NCBI GenBank assembly: GCA_024642775.1
Contig: JAHEAL010000004.1
Location: 3,663 to 48,393, forward strand
Source of the DNA: Nitrosomonadales bacterium
GTDB lineage: Bacteria > Pseudomonadota > Gammaproteobacteria > Burkholderiales > Methylophilaceae
Direction of reading: 5' to 3'
DNA length: 44,731 nucleotides
The position numbers and the translations under genes were made by a program. This document shows positions 9,614 to 17,520 of the stretch, one piece after another; within the stretch, counting starts at the first letter, position 1, and every line of letters starts with the position of its first letter. The notes beneath the pieces were generated by a model. That model had not been told where the DNA came from. It did not search any database and was given only the letters and a program-made list of their open reading frames with translations.

Positions 9614-10159
9614 ATGGCAAATAGATTAACACATATTTATACCAAATCTGGAGACGAAGGAGAAACTTCATTAGGTAATGGTCAAAGAGTTTTAAAAACG
9701 TCAATTCGAGTTGAATGCTTAGGAAATATAGATGAATTAAATTCATTTATTGGTTTGATCCTAACTGAAAAATTACCAAAAATTGTTGAAGATATTTTAA
9801 CTGAGGTTCAGCATGACCTTTTCAATATTGGAGGAGAACTATCAATTCCTTCTCACCAAATACTAAATGAACAAAGAATTACTTTTCTTGAAAAAAATCT
9901 AGATCATTTAAATGAAAGTTTAGCGCCCTTAAAGGAATTTATTTTACCCGGAGGTGGAATAAAATCATCTGCTTATGCTCATATCGCCAGGACAATATGC
10001 CGACGATCTGAAAGGAAATGTTTCAATCTAAAAAATACAGAAGATATTAATTCGACGGTTCTTCTATACTTAAACCGCTTATCAGACCTCTTATTTGTTT
10101 TAGCAAGGTATTTAAATCATATGGAAGGTATTTCAGACACTTTCTGGAAAAGAAATTGA
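9614..10159 (+). CDS. PduO-type ATP:cob(I)alamin adenosyltransferase
   Basis: This enzyme attaches adenosyl to cob(I)alamin to form coenzyme B12. The 181-residue protein has the ATP-binding N-terminal motif YTKSGDEGETSLGNG (9-23), the GNIDELNSFIG helix and the C-terminal ARTICRRSERKC helix with the conserved Arg and Glu residues. No adenosylcobalamin-dependent enzyme or B12 biosynthetic gene is in this window. The 3' end overlaps the TTG start of pcnB in a TTGA arrangement. In streamlined marine bacteria a lone adenosyltransferase usually implies use of imported cobalamin, but this is inference. Confidence 0.93.
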   Translation: MANRLTHIYTKSGDEGETSLGNGQRVLKTSIRVECLGNIDELNSFIGLILTEKLPKIVEDILTEVQHDLFNIGGELSIPSHQILNEQRITFLEKNLDHLNESLAPLKEFILPGGGIKSSAYAHIARTICRRSERKCFNLKNTEDINSTVLLYLNRLSDLLFVLARYLNHMEGISDTFWKRN

Positions 10160-11352
10160 ACGAAAAGCGATACCCTTCTTTTGATAAATATATGAATGAT
10201 ATTGATCTCAATTTAATTCCAGATCATGTTTTAAATATCTTAAAAAAATTACAAAAACATCACTTTGAGGCCTATATAGTTGGCGGTTGCATAAGAGACC
10301 TAATCTTAAAGAGAGTCCCAAAAGATTTTGATATTGCAACAAATGCCCATCCAGAAGAAATTACATCTATTTTCAATAACGCCAGAGTAATTGGCAGAAG
10401 GTTTAAAATTGTTCACATAAGGCATCAAAGAGAAATAGTTGAAGTTTCAACCTTTAGAAAAAAGCCCTCCCAAATATCTAAATTAAAAAATGGCGTAGTT
10501 CAAGATAACGAATTTGGATCTATCGAAGAAGATGCTGAACGAAGAGACTTCACCATGAACGCCATCTTCTTTGACCCAATCAATGTTTCTTTTTTTGATC
10601 CTTTTGACGGGCTTTCGGATATTGATAATAAAAAAATTAAATTTATTGGAAATCCTTCTGAAAGGATTAAAGAAGATCCTGCAAGACTATTAAGGGCTAT
10701 CAGATTTCATGCAAAGCTTAAATTTATACTCCCTGTCACTGAAACTGAAATTTTAAATTTCTCTTCTTTAATTGAAACTATTCCATCATCCCGAATTTTT
10801 GACGAAATAATGAAATTTTTCTTAACTGGTCATGCCCAGAACAGCCTTTTGGTTTTAAAAAAACTTAACTTGATAGACTTGTTTTTCCCTCATCTAGAAA
10901 AGCATCAATTCAATAAACATTCGTTATTAGTTTTGGGAATGGCTAATACAGATAAAAGGGTTGAGGAAGATAAAACCGTTAATCCAGGATTCCTAATGGC
11001 AGTTTTACTCTGGGATGCATTTACTGAATCATCGTTTTATAAAAATAATGGCCTTTCCTTGGATGCAAAAATCTCATCTTTTTTTAACGCCAATAAATCA
11101 AGTATATTTATTCATAATAGATTTGTTAAATACATTTCAGATATATGGAGACTACAACCAAGATTTTTAAAAATAAGAACTAAATCAGTATATCGACTTT
11201 CTAATCATCCAAGATTTAGAGCAGCTTATGATTTTTTACTATTAAGGTGCGAATCTAAGGAAGAGAATATAAATGTTGGCAACTGGTGGACATATTGGCA
11301 AACATCTAATGAATCCACGAGGAAGAAATTACTCTCAGATGGAATTAAATAA
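10156..11352 (+). CDS. pcnB: Poly(A) polymerase (class II nucleotidyltransferase), TTG start
   Basis: PcnB adds 3' poly(A) tails that promote RNA decay. The 398-residue protein has the nucleotidyltransferase core IVGGCIRDLILKRVPKDFDIATNA (within about 40-65), the RRDFTMNAIFFDP block with the second metal-ligand region, and KEDPARLLRAIRFHAKL. Length and the extra C-terminal domain favour poly(A) polymerase over a CCA-adding enzyme, though the two families are close. No ATG is available upstream of the core except one at residue 13, so translation probably begins at the TTG overlapping the preceding stop as TTGA. The 3' end shares its last base with folK (TAATG). Confidence 0.87.
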   Translation: MNEKRYPSFDKYMNDIDLNLIPDHVLNILKKLQKHHFEAYIVGGCIRDLILKRVPKDFDIATNAHPEEITSIFNNARVIGRRFKIVHIRHQREIVEVSTFRKKPSQISKLKNGVVQDNEFGSIEEDAERRDFTMNAIFFDPINVSFFDPFDGLSDIDNKKIKFIGNPSERIKEDPARLLRAIRFHAKLKFILPVTETEILNFSSLIETIPSSRIFDEIMKFFLTGHAQNSLLVLKKLNLIDLFFPHLEKHQFNKHSLLVLGMANTDKRVEEDKTVNPGFLMAVLLWDAFTESSFYKNNGLSLDAKISSFFNANKSSIFIHNRFVKYISDIWRLQPRFLKIRTKSVYRLSNHPRFRAAYDFLLLRCESKEENINVGNWWTYWQTSNESTRKKLLSDGIK

Positions 11353-11834
11353 TGAATATTGTTTATCTTGGAATTGGTAGTAACCAATCATCTCCTAAGA
11401 AACAAGTAGAAAGGGCTAATCAATCAATTGATTCTCTCCCTAACACAAAAATCATTTTAAAATCCTCACTCTATGAAACTGATCCGGTAGGCTTCAAAGA
11501 TCAGCCAAAATTTATTAATCAGGTAATATGTATTCTTACAAAGCTAACTGTAGAAGATTTATTAAAACATTGTCAAAAAATTGAACATATGCAAAAAAGA
11601 GTTAGAACCATCATAGACGGACCTCGAACAATTGACATTGATATACTTTTATATAATCAAGAAATTATTAAGACTGATGATTTAGTAGTACCTCACCCGA
11701 GAATGCATGAAAGATCATTTGTAATGTTTCCTCTTAAAGAAATTACAACTACAATAAATATTCCAGGAATAAAAAATATCAACATAATGGTTGATAAACT
11801 AGATAAAAATATTATAAAAAAAATTAATGAGTAA
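11352..11834 (+). CDS. folK: 2-amino-4-hydroxy-6-hydroxymethyldihydropteridine pyrophosphokinase
   Basis: FolK transfers pyrophosphate from ATP to hydroxymethyl-dihydropterin in folate synthesis. The 160-residue length is normal. Visible are the N-terminal LGIGSNQ, the SSLYETDPVGF loop, the FINQV strand, the IDGPRTIDIDILLY signature around residues 94-107, and VPHPRMHERSFV. The ATG overlaps the pcnB stop by one base, and its own 3' end overlaps the deoxynucleoside kinase by eight bases. The order pcnB-folK-kinase-panB is a familiar betaproteobacterial block. Confidence 0.96.
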   Translation: MNIVYLGIGSNQSSPKKQVERANQSIDSLPNTKIILKSSLYETDPVGFKDQPKFINQVICILTKLTVEDLLKHCQKIEHMQKRVRTIIDGPRTIDIDILLYNQEIIKTDDLVVPHPRMHERSFVMFPLKEITTTINIPGIKNINIMVDKLDKNIIKKINE

Positions 11835-12477
11835 CCCGTTTAATAAATATCCCTACATTGTAATTGAGGGTCCAATTGGATCTGGAAAATCAACATTATC
11901 CAGGTTATTGAGTGAAAAATTTGGGTCGCAATTCCTAAAAGAAAAAGCTGATCAAAATCCATTTCTACCTAAATTCTATAAAAATATGGCTCAATATGCA
12001 TTACCTACTCAACTTTTCTTCCTATTTCAGAGAGTTGAACAGATTAAAGAAATAAAGCAAAATGATTTTTTCAAGAAGGGATCGATAGCAGATTTTTTTA
12101 TTTACAAAGATCCTATTTTTGCAAGATTAAATTTAGATGATGAGGAATTTAAACTTTACCGACAAATTTATCAATTTCTTGAAATCAAGGTACCCAAACC
12201 TGACCTGGTTATTTATCTTCAAACCCCAGTCGAATTACTAAAAAAAAGAGTTGATCGGAGAAGTATTGGTTATGAAAAAACCATTAGCACAGAATACTTA
12301 GAAAAAATTGCGGAAGCTTATAGTAATTTTTTCCATTTTAAATATGAGCACAACTTATTGATTGTTAATAATGAAAATTTAGATGTTATTGAAGATCCTG
12401 CAGCATTGAATATGCTCCTTGATAAAATAGATACCATGAAATCAACTCGTGAATTTTTTAATCCAAAAGTATTTTAA
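11827..12477 (+). CDS. Deoxynucleoside kinase (dNK/dGK-dAK family)
   Basis: This kinase phosphorylates deoxynucleosides for salvage; the preferred base cannot be read from sequence. The 216-residue protein has a P-loop IEGPIGSGKST with Lys21, the ADFFIYKDPIFA segment (family D/E-R-S-like region), QTPVELLKKRVDRR with the lid arginines, and the ending typical of the deoxyadenosine/deoxyguanosine kinase group. It lies between folK and panB, the position where betaproteobacteria usually carry this gene. Confidence 0.9.
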   Translation: MSNPFNKYPYIVIEGPIGSGKSTLSRLLSEKFGSQFLKEKADQNPFLPKFYKNMAQYALPTQLFFLFQRVEQIKEIKQNDFFKKGSIADFFIYKDPIFARLNLDDEEFKLYRQIYQFLEIKVPKPDLVIYLQTPVELLKKRVDRRSIGYEKTISTEYLEKIAEAYSNFFHFKYEHNLLIVNNENLDVIEDPAALNMLLDKIDTMKSTREFFNPKVF

Positions 12478-12479
12478 AT

Positions 12480-13172
12480 ATGTCACCTCGATCAACATTT
12501 CTTAGAAAAAAAACTATTAATATATTAAGTTGCTTCGATGCAACCTCGGCTCATATTGCAAAAAAACTCAAATTCCAGGCCATTCTCGTTGGTGACTCAA
12601 TTGGTATCTTATTCAATGGAAATAAAAATACAAAAGAAACAAGCATAGAAACCATAAAATACCACCTAAAAATTATAAAGGGAAATACTGATCTTCCCAT
12701 TATTGTTGACCTACCGGCAGCATGTTTAAGTAATGAAAAGATTGCAGTTAAGTTCGCAAAACAGCTGCTATGTTTAGGAGCAGATTTTATTAAAATTGAA
12801 GGTCATATTGAAATAATCAATTTAATAAAAAAATTAAAATCAAATGGTATCGGACTATGTGGTCATATAGGTAATATGCCCCAGATTGGTGAAAAAAAAT
12901 TATCAGTAAAAGAATATGTTGAGATAGCAAGTCATCTCGAAGATGCTGGCTTAGACTTAATTGTCTTATCAAAAATGACATCAAGTGCAAATCAGGCTGT
13001 TTCTAAAAAATTAAAAATTCCTACTATCGGATACCATAATGATAAATTTTGCAGAGGTAAGGTTGACGTCTTTTATTCTGCAATTGGGTTAATAAATAAA
13101 GATGAGCTCAAGATTAAAGTTAATCCTCATAGCCCGATATTAAAATATATAAAAAAAAATTTTAATAAATGA
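12480..13172 (+). CDS. panB: Divergent ketopantoate hydroxymethyltransferase (PanB-like)
   Basis: PanB makes ketopantoate from alpha-ketoisovalerate for pantothenate. The position directly before panC and panD and the shared framework point to PanB: LVGDSIG (metal Asp39), IVDLPAAC (Asp77), FIKIEG (Lys105, Glu107), CGHIGNMPQ (His129) and KIPTIGYH. It is unusual: 230 residues against about 264, a shortened loop after MPQ, the C-terminal tail missing, and Ser164 (in IVLSKM) where Escherichia coli PanB has its catalytic Glu181 (in LVLECVP). The nearly invariant IGIGAG block reads IGYHND. It may be a fast-evolving but working PanB or a repurposed paralogue. The gene overlaps panC by four bases. 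Confidence 0.75.
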   Translation: MSPRSTFLRKKTINILSCFDATSAHIAKKLKFQAILVGDSIGILFNGNKNTKETSIETIKYHLKIIKGNTDLPIIVDLPAACLSNEKIAVKFAKQLLCLGADFIKIEGHIEIINLIKKLKSNGIGLCGHIGNMPQIGEKKLSVKEYVEIASHLEDAGLDLIVLSKMTSSANQAVSKKLKIPTIGYHNDKFCRGKVDVFYSAIGLINKDELKIKVNPHSPILKYIKKNFNK

Positions 13173-13999
13173 AAATAATAAAAAAATTAGATATTGCTAA
13201 AAATTACTTTTCCTCTCTACAAGAAGTTATTTTTGTCCCAACAATGGGAAATCTTCATGCAGGGCATATTCAGCTTATAAATGTAGCTTTAAAAAAAACT
13301 CCGAATGTTGTTGTTTCAATTTTTGTTAACCCAACACAATTTAATGATCAAAATGACTATATAAATTATCCAAGAACTATTAAATCCGATCTTTCAATTT
13401 TAAAAAATCTCGGAATAAACTCTGTTTTCATACCAAACGAAGAAGAGTTAAATATTTCCAATCAAGAATTTTCAATAACTTTAAATAATCAAGATTTTGG
13501 TTTATGTGAAAAATATAGAGATGGTCACTTTGAAGGAGTTGTAACAATCGTAAGTAAATTATGTAATATTATTAAACCCAAATACCTTGTACTTGGGAAA
13601 AAAGATTACCAGCAACTGCATGTATTACAGAAATATATTCAAAATTTTTGTTATCCAATTAAGGTATTACCTGTAAAAACTGTGCGGGAAAAAAATGGAT
13701 TGGCAATGAGCTCAAGAAATAATTTATTGACCGCATCACAACTTGAGAAAGCATCAGAGCTTTACAAAAATATTTTAGAACTATCAAAACAATGCAGATC
13801 TATAACCAATATTTCAAAAAGTGAAAAAAAATTTACACAAAACCTCATAGCAAAAGATTGGAATATTGAATATTTAACTGTTCGATCCCAAAAAACCCTG
13901 CTCCATCCTAAGAGTTCAGAAAAACACTTAGTAGTAATGATTGCTGCAAAAATTGAAAATATTCGACTAATTGATAATATTGAGTTTTGCATCAACTAA
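13169..13999 (+). CDS. panC: Pantothenate synthetase
   Basis: PanC joins pantoate and beta-alanine using ATP to form pantothenate. The 276-residue protein has FVPTMGNLHAGH (23-33) with the ATP-site histidines 30 and 33, FVNPTQFN, the GKKDYQQL block, and AMSSRNNLL (KMSKS-like). The family usually has NLHEGH; Ala replaces Glu here. The core looks complete. The start overlaps the panB stop as ATGA. PanC and PanD together supply and use beta-alanine in the same operon. Confidence 0.95.
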   Translation: MKIIKKLDIAKNYFSSLQEVIFVPTMGNLHAGHIQLINVALKKTPNVVVSIFVNPTQFNDQNDYINYPRTIKSDLSILKNLGINSVFIPNEEELNISNQEFSITLNNQDFGLCEKYRDGHFEGVVTIVSKLCNIIKPKYLVLGKKDYQQLHVLQKYIQNFCYPIKVLPVKTVREKNGLAMSSRNNLLTASQLEKASELYKNILELSKQCRSITNISKSEKKFTQNLIAKDWNIEYLTVRSQKTLLHPKSSEKHLVVMIAAKIENIRLIDNIEFCIN

Positions 14000-14004
14000 T
14001 ATTC

Positions 14005-14022
14005 AAGTTTATAATACTGTCA
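14005..14022 (+). promoter_or_regulatory. Candidate sigma-70 promoter of panD
   Basis: A perfect TATAAT lies at 14010-14015, in the 48-base gap between panC and panD. A weak -35-like TTGCAT lies 17 bases upstream at 13987-13992, at the end of panC. Expected transcription start is near 14022. This would let panD, and perhaps rsfS and rlmH, be expressed apart from the long upstream operon. Confidence 0.5.
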
Positions 14023-14047
14023 AACCATAATTAGTGATAGTCAGTTT

Positions 14048-14428
14048 ATGTTAAGAAAAATGTTAAAGTCTAAATTGCACAGAGTAACCGTAACTCATTC
14101 AGAGCTTGAATATGAAGGATCTTGTGCTATAGATATTACTTTGCTTAAAGAAGCAAATATTCAGGAATATGAACAAATTGCCATTTATAATATAACCAAC
14201 GGTGAACGTTTTACTACATATGCTATTTCAGCTGAAAAAGATTCTGGGGTTATTTCAATTAATGGTGCTGCTGCCCACAAGGCCAATCCTGGTGACATGT
14301 TAATAATTGCAACTTATGCTGATTATAACGAAATGGAATTAAAAAAATACGCTCCTTCCTTAGTTTACGTAGATAGTAAGAATAAAATCACGATTACAAA
14401 AAATTCAATTGATATTCAAGCCGCATAA
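14048..14428 (+). CDS. panD: Aspartate 1-decarboxylase proenzyme
   Basis: PanD makes beta-alanine from aspartate. It is a self-processing pyruvoyl enzyme. The 126-residue protein opens [16 protein letters not shown] and contains YEGSCAID, with the Gly24-Ser25 cleavage site that yields the pyruvoyl group, at exactly the family position. [11 protein letters not shown] and [12 protein letters not shown] complete the signature. It supplies panC just upstream. Confidence 0.98.
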   Translation: MLRKMLKSKLHRVTVTHSELEYEGSCAIDITLLKEANIQEYEQIAIYNITNGERFTTYAISAEKDSGVISINGAAAHKANPGDMLIIATYADYNEMELKKYAPSLVYVDSKNKITITKNSIDIQAA

Positions 14429-14431
14429 ATT

Positions 14432-14755
14432 TTGACTTCAGGAAAAAAATTAAATCAATACATTGTTGATTCATTAGAGGATATTAAAGCTTTTGATATC
14501 ACAGTTATTGATGTAAGAAAAAAAACAACCATAGCTGACTTTATGATTATCGCTAGCGCAAACTCAAACCGTCAAACCAAAGCCTTAGCAAGACACCTTA
14601 AGGATAAGCTCAAAGAAATTGGTAAAAATATAAATAATATTGAAGGTGATAGCGATGGAGAATGGGTTCTGGTTGACCTAGATGATGTATTGGTTCATAT
14701 TATGCTTCCAACCTCGCGAGCTTATTATAATCTTGAACAATTATGGGCCAGTTAA
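14432..14755 (+). CDS. rsfS: Ribosomal silencing factor, TTG start
   Basis: RsfS binds ribosomal protein uL14 on the large subunit and blocks joining of the subunits when nutrients are scarce. The 107-residue protein matches the family along its length: VIDVRKKTTIADFMIIASANSNRQTKALA, EGDSDGEWVLVDLDDVLVHIM and YYNLEQLW at the end. The only sensible start is TTG at 14432, three bases after the panD stop, giving the expected N-terminal length. It is followed by rlmH, the usual rsfS-rlmH pairing. Confidence 0.95.
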   Translation: MTSGKKLNQYIVDSLEDIKAFDITVIDVRKKTTIADFMIIASANSNRQTKALARHLKDKLKEIGKNINNIEGDSDGEWVLVDLDDVLVHIMLPTSRAYYNLEQLWAS

Positions 14756-14765
14756 CTAAAAAGTA

Positions 14766-15230
14766 TTGTTAATAAAAATTATCAGTATTGGGTCACCACC
14801 CTCGAAAGAGGTTGAAAATATAATTCTTGATTACACTAAAAGACTCACTCCTTTCTCAAAGGTTGAATGGTTAAATACAACCGTAAAGTCCAAAAATAAA
14901 AATATCGACGTCAATAAAGAAATTGAATCGAAAACAATTCTCAACTCAATCAAGCCAGGATCCTATGTCATTGCACTTGATGAAGACGGAGAGTCAATTA
15001 AGTCAAGAAAGTTAGCGTCTTTATTTGAAAAAATAATGCTTCAAACTTCCGAAATTATATTCGTCATAGGAGGTGCTGATGGTTTAGATCAATCCGTATT
15101 AGAAAAATCTAATTATCAACTCAGTCTGTCTTCAATGACATATCCTCATCAAATTGTTAAAATTATTTTAATAGAACAAATATATAGAGCATTCTCTATT
15201 TTAAATAATCAACCATATCATCGTGAATAA
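14766..15230 (+). CDS. rlmH: 23S rRNA (pseudouridine1915-N3)-methyltransferase, TTG start
   Basis: RlmH methylates pseudouridine 1915 in helix 69 of 23S rRNA. The 154-residue SPOUT-family protein has the KIISIG start, ALDEDGESIKSRKLA (about 75-89), the knot loop FVIGGADGL, LSLSSMTYPHQIVKIILIEQIYRA and the NQPYH C-terminal block. The start is TTG. The last eight bases overlap the GTG start of the photolyase gene. Confidence 0.96.
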   Translation: MLIKIISIGSPPSKEVENIILDYTKRLTPFSKVEWLNTTVKSKNKNIDVNKEIESKTILNSIKPGSYVIALDEDGESIKSRKLASLFEKIMLQTSEIIFVIGGADGLDQSVLEKSNYQLSLSSMTYPHQIVKIILIEQIYRAFSILNNQPYHRE

Positions 15231-16653
15231 AATACATAAAAAATCTCTAGTCTGGCTTCGTCGTGATCTGAGGTTACATGACAACACTGCAATTTTTAAT
15301 GCCTCCAATGAAACTAGTCTAGTGACTTTATGTTTTGTTTTTGATAAAAATATTTTGGATCAATTAAATGATCCTGAAGATCGACGAGTGGAGTTTATTA
15401 AGACCATTCTCGATGATATACGCTCAAATCTTAATTCTATACAATCTGACATTTGGATTTTATATGGGGATCCTTTAACTGAAATTCCTAAGCTAGCTTC
15501 AAAAATCAAAGCTGATGCAGTCTATGTGAATCGTGATTATGAAAAGTATGGAGTTCTCAGAGACGAAAAAGTTAAAAGTATTTTAAATGAGGATAATATC
15601 AATTTCTACAGCTTTAAAGATCAAGTTTTATTTGAGGCGGATGAAATACTCACTCAGAAAGAGGCCCCCTATTCGGTTTTTTCACCTTATAGAAATAATC
15701 ATTTATCAAAACTGACCATTACTGGAAGTGGTTACCTTAACTATAATTACAAGAAAATTACTTTTGAAAAGTTTATTTCAGAGAAAAACTATTCCTTGAA
15801 TGATTTAGGTTTTAAAAAAACTAATTTATCATCGATCGCTATTTCAACAAAAGCTGATGATATCCAAAACCAAATTAAAGATTTTAAAACAAGAATTGAT
15901 AAATATGATCGTCTAAGAAACTTTCCAGCAATTAAAGGCGTTTCTTATCTATCAGTTCACAATCGATTTGGAACTATTTCTATACGAGAAATTGCTGATA
16001 TCTGCCTGAATACCATTTCATCAGGATCCAAGTCTTGGCTTAATGAATTAATTTGGAGAGATTTTTATTTTCAGATAATAGGAAATTTTCCTCATGTACA
16101 AGACGGCTTAACCTTTAAAGAACAATACAATAATTTACAATATGAAAACAAATTATCTTTTTTTGATGCTTGGAAAAATGGCATGACCGGTTTCCCAATA
16201 GTCGACTCTGCCATGCGTCAATTAAATCAAACTGGCTTTATGCACAACAGACTTAGGATGATAGTAGCATCATTTTTAACTAAAGATTTACTGATTGATT
16301 GGCGATGGGGAGAGCAATATTTTAAAGATAAATTAATTGATTATGACTTTTCAGCAAATAATGGTGGATGGCAATGGGCAGCATCAGTTGGGTGTGATGC
16401 TCAACCTTGGTTTAGAATTTTTAATCCTTTGTTGCAGTCAAAAAAATTTGACCCAGAGGGCACTTTTATCAAAAAATATATCCCAGAATTGAGCATGTTA
16501 GATAAAAAAACGATTCATGACCCTCATGCCTCTAAAGCAGATAATCCATCAAAAAACTCTTACCCTCACCCAATAATTGACCATTCAATTCAAAGAAAAA
16601 AAGCATTAGAAATGTTTGAAAAAGTTAATAATGTTGTAAAAAAACAACATTGA
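15223..16653 (+). CDS. phrB: Deoxyribodipyrimidine (CPD) photolyase, GTG start
   Basis: Photolyase reverses cyclobutane pyrimidine dimers with blue light using FAD. The 476-residue protein has the N-terminal antenna domain (LVWLRRDLRLHDNTA), the linker, and the FAD domain: LNELIWRDFYFQI, GMTGFPIVDSAMRQL, GFMHNRLRMIVASFL, DFSANNGGWQWAASVGCDAQPWFRIFNP and the DPEGTFIKKYIPEL end. All of the FAD and tryptophan-chain regions look intact. It starts with GTG inside rlmH, so it is likely translated from the same message. It fits an organism of sunlit surface water. Confidence 0.95.
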   Translation: MNKIHKKSLVWLRRDLRLHDNTAIFNASNETSLVTLCFVFDKNILDQLNDPEDRRVEFIKTILDDIRSNLNSIQSDIWILYGDPLTEIPKLASKIKADAVYVNRDYEKYGVLRDEKVKSILNEDNINFYSFKDQVLFEADEILTQKEAPYSVFSPYRNNHLSKLTITGSGYLNYNYKKITFEKFISEKNYSLNDLGFKKTNLSSIAISTKADDIQNQIKDFKTRIDKYDRLRNFPAIKGVSYLSVHNRFGTISIREIADICLNTISSGSKSWLNELIWRDFYFQIIGNFPHVQDGLTFKEQYNNLQYENKLSFFDAWKNGMTGFPIVDSAMRQLNQTGFMHNRLRMIVASFLTKDLLIDWRWGEQYFKDKLIDYDFSANNGGWQWAASVGCDAQPWFRIFNPLLQSKKFDPEGTFIKKYIPELSMLDKKTIHDPHASKADNPSKNSYPHPIIDHSIQRKKALEMFEKVNNVVKKQH

Positions 16654-16674
16654 ACCACTATGTTGTTTTTTTTT
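16638..16674 (+). terminator. Rho-independent terminator after phrB
   Basis: A perfect 10-bp stem, AAAACAACAT (16641-16650) with ATGTTGTTTT (16660-16669), closes a nine-base loop that contains the phrB TGA stop (16651-16653). A run of T follows to 16674. It is the clearest intrinsic terminator in the window and ends the long transcript that begins around 9.6 kb. Confidence 0.85.
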
Positions 16675-16686
16675 CAATCACTACCC

Positions 16687-16707
16687 TGACGAACGTCGAC
16701 TTCGTCA
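16687..16707. repeat. 21-bp inverted repeat upstream of mlaA
   Basis: Arms TGACGAA (16687-16693) and TTCGTCA (16701-16707) are perfect inverted repeats around a seven-base centre CGTCGAC that itself contains the palindrome GTCGAC. It lies between the phrB terminator and the mlaA start. It may be an operator for a dimeric regulator, or a hairpin in the 5' leader. -10-like sequences (TATATT at 16712, GATAAT at 16719) follow it. Confidence 0.6.
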
Positions 16708-16722
16708 ACATTATATTGGATA

Positions 16723-17505
16723 ATGGTAATGATGAAGATGAGTAAATTTATAAATTTTTTAATATCCTTGGCAATTGTTTCATTGCTCGGAGGTTGTGCT
16801 TCAACTAGTAATCCTGATCCTCTGGAATCGATGAACCGTGGTATTTATAAATTCAATACAGCAGTTGATGATGCAGTTATAAAACCAGTCGCAAAGGGAT
16901 ATAAAGCTGTTGCACCAGGTTTTGTTGTGAAAGGTATCAATAATTTCTTTAACAATATTCGAGATGTCATTACCGTAATTAATGATCTTCTTCAATTTAA
17001 ATTTAAACATGCAGTCAACGACGCATCGAGAGTTGCGATAAATTCCACTATTGGTTTACTCGGCTTTGTAGACGTTCATTCATATTCAGGCGGTGAGCGA
17101 AGAAAAGAAGATTTTGGTCAAACTTTAGGTCATTGGGGTTTTGGTACTGGTGCATATGTTGTTTTGCCATTCTTTGGACCTTCTAGCTTAAGAGATGGCT
17201 TTGGTTTGCTTGCTGACACATTATACTTTGATCCAATTAGTTATATTTCTGACGTTAGAACAAGAAACCAAGTAAGGCTAGTTCAATTTACTGACGCCAG
17301 AACTGAATTGCTAAATGCTTCTGATATTTTAGACCAGGCTTCATTAGACCCTTACGCTTTCCAACGAGATGCATATTTACAATATCGTGAGGGCTTGGTA
17401 AATGACTCAACTGAATCTAATGTTAATTATGAGGATGAAAACCTTTTATCAGATGGTTTCGAGCCTTATAAAGATGAAGAGCTGATCTCAGCATCAAACC
17501 AATAA
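16723..17505 (+). CDS. mlaA: MlaA (VacJ) outer-membrane lipoprotein
   Basis: MlaA removes mislocalised phospholipids from the outer leaflet of the outer membrane, passing them to MlaC. The 260-residue protein has a signal peptide ending in LLGGC with lipobox Cys25. It then has DPLESMNRGIYKFN, the family signature, INNFFNNIRDVITVINDLLQFK and the GFGTGAYVVLPFFGPSSLRDG loop. Translation could also begin at Met6 (16738); both keep the lipobox. The rest of the mla system (mlaFEDCB) is not in this window. The region before it holds a terminator and an inverted repeat, so it is probably a single-gene unit. Confidence 0.95.
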   Translation: MVMMKMSKFINFLISLAIVSLLGGCASTSNPDPLESMNRGIYKFNTAVDDAVIKPVAKGYKAVAPGFVVKGINNFFNNIRDVITVINDLLQFKFKHAVNDASRVAINSTIGLLGFVDVHSYSGGERRKEDFGQTLGHWGFGTGAYVVLPFFGPSSLRDGFGLLADTLYFDPISYISDVRTRNQVRLVQFTDARTELLNASDILDQASLDPYAFQRDAYLQYREGLVNDSTESNVNYEDENLLSDGFEPYKDEELISASNQ

Positions 17506-17520
17506 ATTATTCCACAAGCA

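Noticed and set aside
12480-13172. panB as a pseudogene
   Set aside because: The frame is intact, most metal and substrate residues are kept, and overlaps with neighbours are normal, so a divergent working gene is more likely.
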